Positions 5,360-10,537 of a stretch of DNA of 10,537 nucleotides are shown here, in pieces. The stretch covers positions 1-10,537 of the forward strand of contig JASHXJ010000580.1 of assembly GCA_030043595.1 (NCBI GenBank), given 5' to 3'. The stretch is from Trebonia sp. (GTDB lineage: Bacteria > Actinomycetota > Actinomycetes > Streptosporangiales > Streptosporangiaceae). How positions within the stretch are numbered: position 1 is the first letter of the stretch; every line of letters starts with the position of its first letter. The notes beneath the pieces are model-generated. The model was not told the origin of the DNA. It made no database searches and saw nothing but the letters and a program-made list of their open reading frames with translations. The translations under genes were made by a program, and so were the position numbers.

Positions 5360-6370
5360 TCAGTCGGCGGTGGGGCGGGTGGTGCCTTCCGGGGACATGG
5401 CCTTGACTATGCGTTCCAGGTCGTCGATTGTCGCGAACTCGACGACGATCTTGCCCTTGTTGCGGCCTAGCTCAACCTTTACGCGGGTTTCGAACAGGTC
5501 GGACAGCCTGTCTGCCAGGTGGCGGAGGGCGGGGGCGACCGGCTTGCTCGCGGGGGACTTGCGCTGAGTCTTGCCGGGGCCCTCGTCGCCGACGGCAACG
5601 ATCTCCTCGACCGCGCGGACGGACAGGCCCTCGGCCACGATGCGCTGCGCCAGGCGTTCTTGCGCCTGCGGGTCATCGAGGGACAGCAGCGCGCGGGCGT
5701 GGCCGGCGCTGATCACTCCGGCGGCGACCCGCTTCTGCACCGCGGGCGGCAGGTTCAGCAGCCGGAGCGTGTTGCTGATGTGCGGCCGCGACCGGCCGAC
5801 TTTCTGGGCGAGCTGCTCGTGCGTCGCGCCGAAGTCGTCGAGCAGCTGCTGGTAGGCGGCTGCCTCCTCGAGCGGGTCGAGCTGCTGCCGGTGCAGGTTC
5901 TCCAGCAGCGCGTCCCGCAGCATGTCGTCGTCGTGTGTCTCGCGGACGATGGCCGGGATGTAATCCAGCCCGGCGCGCTGGGAGGCCCGCCAGCGGCGCT
6001 CGCCCATGACCAGCTCGTAGCGGCCGGCACCGAGGCTGCGCACCACGACTGGCTGCAGCAGGCCCACTTCGGTTATGGACGCGGCGAGCTCGTCGAGGGC
6101 GTCCTCGTCAAAGGTGCGCCGGGGCTGCCGCGGGTTCGGCGCTATCGAGTCGACCGCTACCTCTTCGAAGTAGGCTCCGGTCACCTGCCGCAGGGCAGTG
6201 TCCCCGCTCCCGGCGTCGGCGCCATGGTCGTAACCGGTCAGGCCCGATGGCCCGTTCGGTCCTAGCGCACCCGCGCCGTGCGACAGCGCACCGCTCGGGA
6301 CACCATGGCGCGGGGCTTCCGGGATGAGTGCTCCGAGACCCTTGCCAAGGCCTCGCCGTTGCTGCGCCAC
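5360..6370 (-). CDS. parB: Chromosome partitioning protein ParB (CTP-dependent clamp, Noc/SpoOJ family)
   Basis: ParB binds parS, uses CTP to close into a sliding clamp and spreads to form the partition complex that ParA moves. The 336-residue product starts RGLGKGLGALIP (residues 6-17), the conserved N-terminal ParA-stimulating motif. A variable linker follows, then the CTP-binding domain with IAPNPRQPRR (76-85), GERRWRAS (123-130) and ENLHR (157-161), a helix-turn-helix region with LAQKVGRSRPHISNTLRLL (187-205), and a C-terminal dimerisation segment with KVELGRNKGKIVVEF (298-312). The GTG at 6370 has AGGGAG (6376-6381) at 5 bases. The orientation is opposite to parA and to the whole rpmH-parA array, which is unusual. 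A perfect parS lies 60 bases upstream. Confidence 0.95.
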   Translation of the reverse strand: MAQQRRGLGKGLGALIPEAPRHGVPSGALSHGAGALGPNGPSGLTGYDHGADAGSGDTALRQVTGAYFEEVAVDSIAPNPRQPRRTFDEDALDELAASITEVGLLQPVVVRSLGAGRYELVMGERRWRASQRAGLDYIPAIVRETHDDDMLRDALLENLHRQQLDPLEEAAAYQQLLDDFGATHEQLAQKVGRSRPHISNTLRLLNLPPAVQKRVAAGVISAGHARALLSLDDPQAQERLAQRIVAEGLSVRAVEEIVAVGDEGPGKTQRKSPASKPVAPALRHLADRLSDLFETRVKVELGRNKGKIVVEFATIDDLERIVKAMSPEGTTRPTAD

Positions 6371-6407
6371 TACATCTCCCTGGTCAAGTGCGGGTACCGC
6401 CTGTTTA

Positions 6408-6436
6408 ATTTAACGGCATGAGCGCCGCCGTTTCAC
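6408..6436 (-). promoter_or_regulatory. Candidate parB promoter overlapping parS
   Basis: Reading the minus strand, GTGAAA (6436-6431) and TTAAAT (6413-6408) are 17 bases apart, each matching four of six consensus positions. The -10 lies in TTAAATTAAA, the most AT-rich patch nearby. Transcription would begin near 6400, about 30 bases before parB. The -35 would fall within parS, so ParB binding could repress its own gene. Purely motif-based. Confidence 0.3.
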
Positions 6437-6460
6437 GTGAAACAGCGGCGCTCATGCCGT
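6413..6460. repeat. 48-bp near-perfect palindrome centred on parS; possible terminator hairpin of the aldolase gene
   Basis: The arms ACGGCATGAGCGCCGC (6413-6428) and its exact reverse complement (6445-6460) flank C, the palindromic 14-bp parS core, and A. Only the C/A pair at 6429/6444 breaks symmetry, around centre 6436.5. The stop codon of the minus-strand aldolase gene (6452-6454) lies in the right arm, so the transcript would fold into a long stem followed by UUAAAUUAAA. This resembles an intrinsic terminator with a poor U-tract. Confidence 0.8.
6430..6443. other. parS: Perfect parS site GTTTCACGTGAAAC
   Basis: This is an exact 14-bp palindromic core of the conserved bacterial parS (TGTTTCACGTGAAACA); the outer right A is also present, while the outer left T is C. 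It lies between the aldolase and parB genes, in the origin-proximal zone where actinobacterial chromosomes concentrate parS sites. It should be a ParB loading site. Confidence 0.92.
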
Positions 6461-7483
6461 GCGCGCGCCGGTCACCGTCGCGATGCTCGCGAGGAACGCG
6501 TCGACATCGCTCTCCTGAGTGTCGAAGGCCGTCATCCAGCGGACGACCGAGGTGGCCTCGTCCCAGACATGGAAGATCCACACCCGCTGGAGTTCGGCGA
6601 TGTGCTGCGGATCCAGCCGGGCGAAGACCGCGTCGGATTGCACCGGGTGCACGACCTCCACGCCGGCCACCCCGGCGAGGCCCGCCGCCAGCCTGGCAGC
6701 CATCGCGTTGGCATGGCGGGCGTTCGCCAGCCACAGCTCACCGTCGAGCAGCGCGATGAACTGCGCGGCGAGGAAGCGCATCTTGGAGGAAAGCTGCATG
6801 TGCTGCTTGCGCAGGTATGGCGCGATGACGGCATCGGCGGGGCGCATGACGATGACCGCCTCGGCTCCCATCGCGCCGTTCTTCGTGCCGCCGAAGCTGA
6901 GCACGTCAGCGTGCTCAGCCAGGTCCCCGAGCGTGCAGCCCAGGTACGCTGCCGCGTTGGCGAGGCGGGCGCCGTCCATGAAGACGCGAAGCCCGTTGGC
7001 CGCGCAGAAGTCACGGATCTTACCCAGCTCCGCGAGCGAGTAGCAGGTCCCGAGCTCGGTCGCCTGCGTGATGGCGACCGCGCCCGGCTGGGAGAAGTGC
7101 TCGTCGCCGCGTCCGGAGAGCCGGCTGGCGATCAGTTCCGGCGTCAGCTTGCCGCCCGGCGCGGGGACAGTCAGCAGCTTGGTCCCGAGTATCCGCTCGG
7201 CCGCCCCGCACTCGTCGGTGTTGATGTGCGCGGACTCCGCGCAGATGACCGCTTCGTGCCTGCCGAGCAGGAGCCCGAGCCCCAGCACGTTCGCGCCGCT
7301 GCCGTTGAGGACCAGGAACACCTCGCCCTTCGCACCGCAAAGCCGCCGGAGCTCCGCGGTTGCACGCTCGGTCCACGGGTCCGCTCCGTACGCCACCGCA
7401 TCGCCGGTGTTGGCCGCACTGATCGCTCGCATGACAGCCGGGTGCGTGCCAGCGTGATTGTCGCTGCCAAAGCTCTTTGTCAT
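6452..7483 (-). CDS. Low-specificity L-threonine aldolase-type PLP enzyme
   Basis: Enzymes of this fold-type I family cleave threonine or allo-threonine to glycine and acetaldehyde and often act on other beta-hydroxy amino acids; the substrate here cannot be told from sequence. The 343-residue product has FGSDNHAGTHPAV (residues 5-17), AYGADPWTE (31-39), a glycine-rich NGSGANVLGL patch (60-69), FMDGARLANAA (168-178) with the Asp that pairs with the pyridine nitrogen, and SFGGTKNGAMGAEAV (196-210) with Lys201 as the predicted PLP lysine. The ATG at 7483 is chosen because family similarity begins there; its ribosome binding site is weak, and the frame stays open to 7576. The stop lies in the parS palindrome. 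It is on the same strand as parB and divergent from the GNAT gene. Confidence 0.88.
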   Translation of the reverse strand: MTKSFGSDNHAGTHPAVMRAISAANTGDAVAYGADPWTERATAELRRLCGAKGEVFLVLNGSGANVLGLGLLLGRHEAVICAESAHINTDECGAAERILGTKLLTVPAPGGKLTPELIASRLSGRGDEHFSQPGAVAITQATELGTCYSLAELGKIRDFCAANGLRVFMDGARLANAAAYLGCTLGDLAEHADVLSFGGTKNGAMGAEAVIVMRPADAVIAPYLRKQHMQLSSKMRFLAAQFIALLDGELWLANARHANAMAARLAAGLAGVAGVEVVHPVQSDAVFARLDPQHIAELQRVWIFHVWDEATSVVRWMTAFDTQESDVDAFLASIATVTGARTA

Positions 7484-7666
7484 GGCTGTGAGCTTATTCA
7501 GTGCCGCGCCGACCGCCGCGCCCGGTCCGCTCCTCCTGCCGGTCGCAAGCGACCAGGGCGATCCGCCTGATAGCACGTGAATTCCGGATGCGGCCCGAAT
7601 TCGTGATCCGTAATCCCTGGTGCAGGGGTAGTTCCCGGGTCACCGGATTCACTCCCGTCGGCGATG

Positions 7667-7672
7667 TAGCAT
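7667..7672 (+). promoter_or_regulatory. Possible -10 element for the GNAT gene
   Basis: TAGCAT fits TANNNT and lies 59 bases before the ATG at 7732 in the divergent aldolase/GNAT gap (7484-7731). No convincing -35 was found at the right distance. The rest of this 248-base gap shows no recognisable gene or RNA. Confidence 0.25.
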
Positions 7673-7731
7673 GCCAGAATGGGGGTGCATCGCGGGCACG
7701 CAGCACAGATCTTGCCGGGGAACGGAACGGG

Positions 7732-8376
7732 ATGTCACGCCGTCTTGTCAACATAACGCTCGATAATCTGAGCGACCTGCCGCCGAACTGCCGTTCCTGC
7801 GTCTTCTGGGAACTCGATCCGGTAAGCAAGGCAAGAGCCGAGGCATCAGATCCGGCCCTGGAAAAGGAGTCCTGGATCTCTTCGGTACTGCTCGAGTGGG
7901 GAAGCTGCGGAAAAATCCTTTATGTCGACGGAGTGCCCGCCGCCTACGTGCTGTTCGCCCCGCCGCAATACGTGCCTCGATCGGTGGCATTCCCCACCAG
8001 TCCAGTTAGCGCGGACGCCGTGCTGCTGATGACGGCGCGTGTGCTCAGCGAATTTACCGGGGGCGGCCTAGGGCGGATGCTCATTCAGGGGATGGCGAAG
8101 GATCTGACGCGACGCGGAGTCCGGGCCATCGAGGCGTTCGGCGACAAGCAGTGGACCGCGCCGGCCTGCGTGCTGCCGGTCGACTACCTGCTCGCCGTCG
8201 GCTTCAAGACGATCCGGCCGCACCACCGGCACCCGAGGCTCCGCATGGAACTGCGGACCGCGCTTACCTGGCGCGAGGACGTCGAGGTCGCGCTGGAACG
8301 GCTGCTGGGTTCCATGACACCCGAGCGCGTCCTGCGGCCCGTCGTTGTCGGCCCGGCCGTGGTGGGCGGAGCCTGA
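7732..8376 (+). CDS. GNAT-family acetyltransferase-like protein conserved beside trxA
   Basis: This matches my recollection of a conserved Streptomyces protein encoded between parB and trxA; its substrate is unknown. The 214-residue product begins MSRRLVNITLDNLSDLP and has CRSCVFWELDP at residues 20-30 with a Cys20-x2-Cys23 pair, EWGSCGKILYVDGVPAAYVLF (55-75), a SPVSADAVLLMTARV strand and an acetyl-CoA loop region FTGGGLGRMLIQ (108-119). The usual Gln/Arg of the Q/R-x-x-G-x-G motif appears to be Thr109. Later conserved stretches are AIEAFGD, VGFKTIRPHHRHPRLR and a C-terminal helix. The ATG at 7732 is supported by similarity; its ribosome binding site is weak and the frame is open upstream to 7501. 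It converges on trxA with 55 bases between. Confidence 0.82.
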   Translation: MSRRLVNITLDNLSDLPPNCRSCVFWELDPVSKARAEASDPALEKESWISSVLLEWGSCGKILYVDGVPAAYVLFAPPQYVPRSVAFPTSPVSADAVLLMTARVLSEFTGGGLGRMLIQGMAKDLTRRGVRAIEAFGDKQWTAPACVLPVDYLLAVGFKTIRPHHRHPRLRMELRTALTWREDVEVALERLLGSMTPERVLRPVVVGPAVVGGA

Positions 8377-8431
8377 AGCGCCGACGGACCGTTGCTGGTG
8401 CCTGAGAGGCTGAGGTTGCCCCCGGGCTGGC

Positions 8432-8755
8432 TCAGATGAACTCGGCGAGCTCGCGGAGCAGCGCCGCCTTCGGCTTGGCGCCGACGATCTGCTTGACCAC
8501 CTGGCCGTTCTGGAAAACGCTCATGGTCGGGATTGCCATGATCTGGTAGCGCTGGGAGATCGTCGGGTTCTCGTCGATGTTGAGCTTGACGACGTCGATC
8601 TTGTCACCGTGCTCGCTCGCGATCTCCTCAAGAACGGGCGCGACCATGCGGCAGGGCCCGCACCACTCGGCCCAGTAGTCGACGATGACGGGCTTGCTGT
8701 TCTGGAGGACTTCCGCCTCGAAAGTCTCGTCGGTCACGACCTTGGTCGCACCCAT
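8432..8755 (-). CDS. trxA: Thioredoxin
   Basis: Thioredoxin is the cytosolic dithiol reductant for enzymes such as ribonucleotide reductase and is recycled by TrxB. The 107-residue product has the classic fold: VIVDYWAEWCGPCRMVAP with active-site Cys32 and Cys35 (WCGPC, 31-35), KLNIDENP (58-64) and the cis-proline loop AIPTMSVF with Pro76. Length is typical. The ATG at 8755 is preferred over the upstream in-frame start at 8836, because similarity begins at MGATKVVTDETF and AAGGTG (8764-8769) lies 8 bases upstream. It follows trxB by 56 bases on the same strand, so the two probably form a trxBA operon transcribed from the promoter upstream of trxB. Confidence 0.96.
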   Translation of the reverse strand: MGATKVVTDETFEAEVLQNSKPVIVDYWAEWCGPCRMVAPVLEEIASEHGDKIDVVKLNIDENPTISQRYQIMAIPTMSVFQNGQVVKQIVGAKPKAALLRELAEFI

Positions 8756-8811
8756 TCTGATCACACCTTCCGTGTCGTATCTGTCGCTGCTTGCTGAGCC
8801 ATGGGCCGGGC

Positions 8812-9744
8812 TCAGGACTCGTGCGCCGCCAGCCACCGCTCGGCGTCGATCGCCGCCGCGCAGCCGGTGCCTGCGGCGGTGACCGCCTGGCGGTAGGTCC
8901 GGTCGACGACATCACCGCATGCGAACACGCCATCGATCGCGGTGCGGGTGGAGGGCTGCTCGACCAGCAGGTAGCCCTCTGGATCGGTGGCGAGCTGGCC
9001 GCTGAACAGCTCGCTGCGCGGCGAGTGCCCGATCGCGACGAACACGCCGGTCACCGGCACTGTCTGCTCCTCGCCGGTCTTCACGTTCTTGACCCGCAGG
9101 CCGGTCAGCTTCTGGTCGCCGACCATCTCCACGACCTCGCTGTCCCACAGGAACTTGATCTTCGGGTTCGCCATCGCCCGGTCCTGCATGATCTTGGAGG
9201 CCCGGAGCGCGTCGCGCCGGTGCACGAGCGTGACCGAGTTGGCGAACCGGGTGAGGAACGTCGCCTCTTCCAGCGCCGAGTCACCGCCGCCGATGACAGC
9301 GATGTCCCTGTCCCTGAAGAAGAAGCCGTCGCAGGTAGCGCACCAGGACACTCCGCGGCCGCCGAGCTCCTTCTCGCCGGGCACGCCGAGCTCCTTGTAC
9401 TTGGAGCCAGTGGCGATGATCACTGCCTTCGCCAGGTAGGTCTCGGTCTCGGTCTTGACAACCTTGGGATCGGCGGAAAGGTCGACCGCCACCGCGTCGT
9501 CCGCCATGAGTTCGGCGCCGAACCGCTCCGCCTGCTTGCGCAGCGCGTCCATGAGGTCCGGGCCGAGGATGCCGTCGGGGAAACCGGGGAAGTTCTCCAC
9601 GTCGGTCGTCTGCATCAGCGCACCGCCGGCGGTCACGGATCCCTCGAAGACGAGGGGAGTCAGCTTCGCCCTCGCCGCGTAGATCGCGGCCGTGTAGCCG
9701 GCCGGACCAGAACCGATGATGATGACGTCACGTACGTCGGTCAC
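8812..9744 (-). CDS. trxB: Thioredoxin reductase (NADPH)
   Basis: TrxB is a cytosolic FAD enzyme that passes electrons from NADPH to thioredoxin. The 310-residue product has an FAD-binding IIIGSGPAGYTAA near the N-terminus (GSGPAG at 11-16), the redox-active WCATCDG with Cys135 and Cys138, an NADPH-binding IGGGDSALEEA (GGGDSA at 152-157) followed by HRR (175-177), and the C-terminal FAD motif FACGDVVD with GD at 277-278. The GTG at 9744 has GAGGGG about 8 bases upstream and begins exactly where similarity begins (VTDVRDVIIIG). An in-frame TTG at 9780 overlaps the proposed -10 and is rejected. A SigR-type promoter lies directly upstream, and trxA follows. Confidence 0.96.
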   Translation of the reverse strand: MTDVRDVIIIGSGPAGYTAAIYAARAKLTPLVFEGSVTAGGALMQTTDVENFPGFPDGILGPDLMDALRKQAERFGAELMADDAVAVDLSADPKVVKTETETYLAKAVIIATGSKYKELGVPGEKELGGRGVSWCATCDGFFFRDRDIAVIGGGDSALEEATFLTRFANSVTLVHRRDALRASKIMQDRAMANPKIKFLWDSEVVEMVGDQKLTGLRVKNVKTGEEQTVPVTGVFVAIGHSPRSELFSGQLATDPEGYLLVEQPSTRTAIDGVFACGDVVDRTYRQAVTAAGTGCAAAIDAERWLAAHES

Positions 9745-9778
9745 TGCATGCGCCCCTCTCAATACTTGCAACCCGCTC

Positions 9779-9804
9779 AACCGATCCTAGGGCGCGGAGA
9801 TTCC
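9779..9804 (-). promoter_or_regulatory. SigR/SigH-type disulfide-stress promoter of trxBA
   Basis: On the minus strand GGAAT (9804-9800, within GGGAAT) is followed by exactly 18 bases and GTT (9781-9779). This is the consensus GGAAT-N18-GTT of the thiol-stress sigma factor SigR (Streptomyces) or SigH (mycobacteria), whose known targets include trxBA. Transcription would begin near 9772, giving a leader of about 28 bases before the trxB GTG. Confidence 0.8.
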
Positions 9805-9819
9805 CGGCGCGGTGCGCTC

Positions 9820-10537
9820 CTACGGGCCGAGGGAAACCGACGTGATCAGCTCGGGCTTGCTGGCGGTGCAGCCAAGCCCGACCACCCACGCCCGGCTGGG
9901 CACGGCGATCACGTAGGCGGGCCTGCCCTGGTACGTGGCCCGGTCCACGAAACTGGGCGTGACGCCCCCGGTAAGGTGCAGCACGCAGCCGACCAGGGCC
10001 GGGGAGGGGGCCGAGCCGCTGGTGCTCTCGGCAGCCGGTGTCGGCTCGGCGCCGGCGAACCCACTGCCGCCGGCCGTCTGGTCCGGGCTGGGCACCGGGG
10101 TCCCGTGTGTCACTGCCGGCCCGCTGGGCGCGGGGATAGCGTTGGGCGCCGCGGTTTTGACGCTCGAACTGTACGCGTACGCCGTCAGCTCATCGCCCAC
10201 CTGCTGACGGAGTGTGGCCTGCCGGTAGTTGGTGCCGCTGGCGGTGACGAGGAACGGGCCGTGGCCGCTGGCCGGCCCGATCGCGTTGCTGCCCGGGGAC
10301 GGGGCCGACGCGCTCGGGACCACGGGTGCCTGCGGGGCGGACGCGCTCTCCGCGGACGACGAAGACGACGGGCCTGTCTGGCTGGCCAGGTACCCGAAGC
10401 CGGCCAGCAGGCAGGCCAGCACCGGGCTCACCGCGATGGCAAGGCGGAACCGCTGGCTGCGCTGGCGGGGCCGGTGCGCAGCCTGCCGCGAGGGGCGGCC
10501 AGCGCGGACGCGGGCCGCCGGCTCCTGGCCTGCGCCG
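9820..10537 (-). CDS. Single-pass membrane protein, possible anti-sigma factor (C-terminal part, runs off the window)
   Basis: The frame is open from the right edge to a TAG at 9820-9822, giving about 238 visible residues; the N-terminus is outside. In order there is a basic cytosolic stretch (RPRQRSQRFR), one transmembrane segment (AIAVSPVLACLLAGFGYLA, about 10378-10434), a long Ser/Pro/Ala-rich linker and a compact C-terminal domain with two cysteines (VGCVLHLTGGV and VVGLGCTASKP) around VDRATYQGRPAYVIAVPSRA. This layout, an internal helix then an outside low-complexity region and a small domain, resembles membrane-anchored anti-sigma factors, which in related genomes lie between an ECF sigma gene and trxB. 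The N-terminal zinc-binding domain that would prove this is not visible, so the role is inferred. Confidence 0.6.
   Translation of the reverse strand, partial: GAGQEPAARVRAGRPSRQAAHRPRQRSQRFRLAIAVSPVLACLLAGFGYLASQTGPSSSSSAESASAPQAPVVPSASAPSPGSNAIGPASGHGPFLVTASGTNYRQATLRQQVGDELTAYAYSSSVKTAAPNAIPAPSGPAVTHGTPVPSPDQTAGGSGFAGAEPTPAAESTSGSAPSPALVGCVLHLTGGVTPSFVDRATYQGRPAYVIAVPSRAWVVGLGCTASKPELITSVSLGP

Noticed and set aside
5519..6265. 248-codon plus-strand frame opposite parB
   Set aside because: It is antisense to parB, whose motifs are unambiguous, and no coherent protein signature is seen.
6437..7570. 377-codon plus-strand frame opposite the aldolase gene
   Set aside because: The minus strand encodes a complete PLP enzyme with its active-site lysine; the plus frame shows no family signature.
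7567..7586. parS-like CACGTGAA sequence upstream of the aldolase start
   Set aside because: Only 9 of 14 core positions match and there is no dyad symmetry beyond CACGTG.
8377..8431. Possible terminator between the converging GNAT and trxA genes
   Set aside because: Only short broken inverted repeats (CTGAG/CTCAG) are seen, with no T-tract.
1..10537. tRNA genes, CRISPR arrays, insertion sequences or prophage genes
   Set aside because: I looked for cloverleaf-like segments, regularly spaced repeats, transposase motifs and terminal repeats and saw none.

Overview
The window is very GC-rich and carries the conserved gene block that lies beside the chromosomal origin in Actinomycetota: dnaA, rpmH, rnpA, yidD, yidC, jag/khpB, rsmG, parA, parB, then an acetyltransferase, trxA and trxB. 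High GC, frequent GTG starts (at least nine of the thirteen called genes), an actinobacterial-type DnaA box (TTGTCCACA), actinobacterial ParA and ParB, and a SigR-type trxB promoter point to a filamentous-type actinobacterium related to Streptomyces or the Streptosporangiales. I cannot name a genus.

Layout. Positions 1-378 (minus) hold the N-terminal part of dnaA. The 421-base gap 379-799 separates divergent dnaA and rpmH and contains DnaA boxes, a probable rpmH promoter and a small palindrome. From 800 to 5321 (plus) runs a compact array, rpmH-rnpA-yidD-yidC-jag-rsmG-parA, with stop/start overlaps at rnpA/yidD and yidD/yidC and a longer overlap at rsmG/parA. It supplies a ribosomal protein, RNase P protein, membrane-protein insertion, RNA binding, 16S rRNA methylation and chromosome partitioning. 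parB (5360-6370) is on the minus strand and converges on parA. Upstream of parB lies a perfect parS core nested in a 48-bp near-perfect palindrome, which also contains the stop codon of a minus-strand threonine-aldolase-type gene (6452-7483). A plus-strand GNAT gene (7732-8376) converges on the minus-strand trxB-trxA pair (8432-9744), which has a well-matched SigR-type disulfide-stress promoter at 9779-9804. The window ends inside a minus-strand gene for a single-pass membrane protein that may be an anti-sigma factor.

Nearly everything is recognisable housekeeping, and I see no undescribed multi-gene system. The points most worth a second look are the convergent parA/parB arrangement in place of the usual parAB operon, the parS-centred palindrome that may act at once as ParB site, aldolase terminator and parB promoter region, a one-base-degenerate parS inside the parA reading frame, and a very acidic N-terminal tract in Jag/KhpB.
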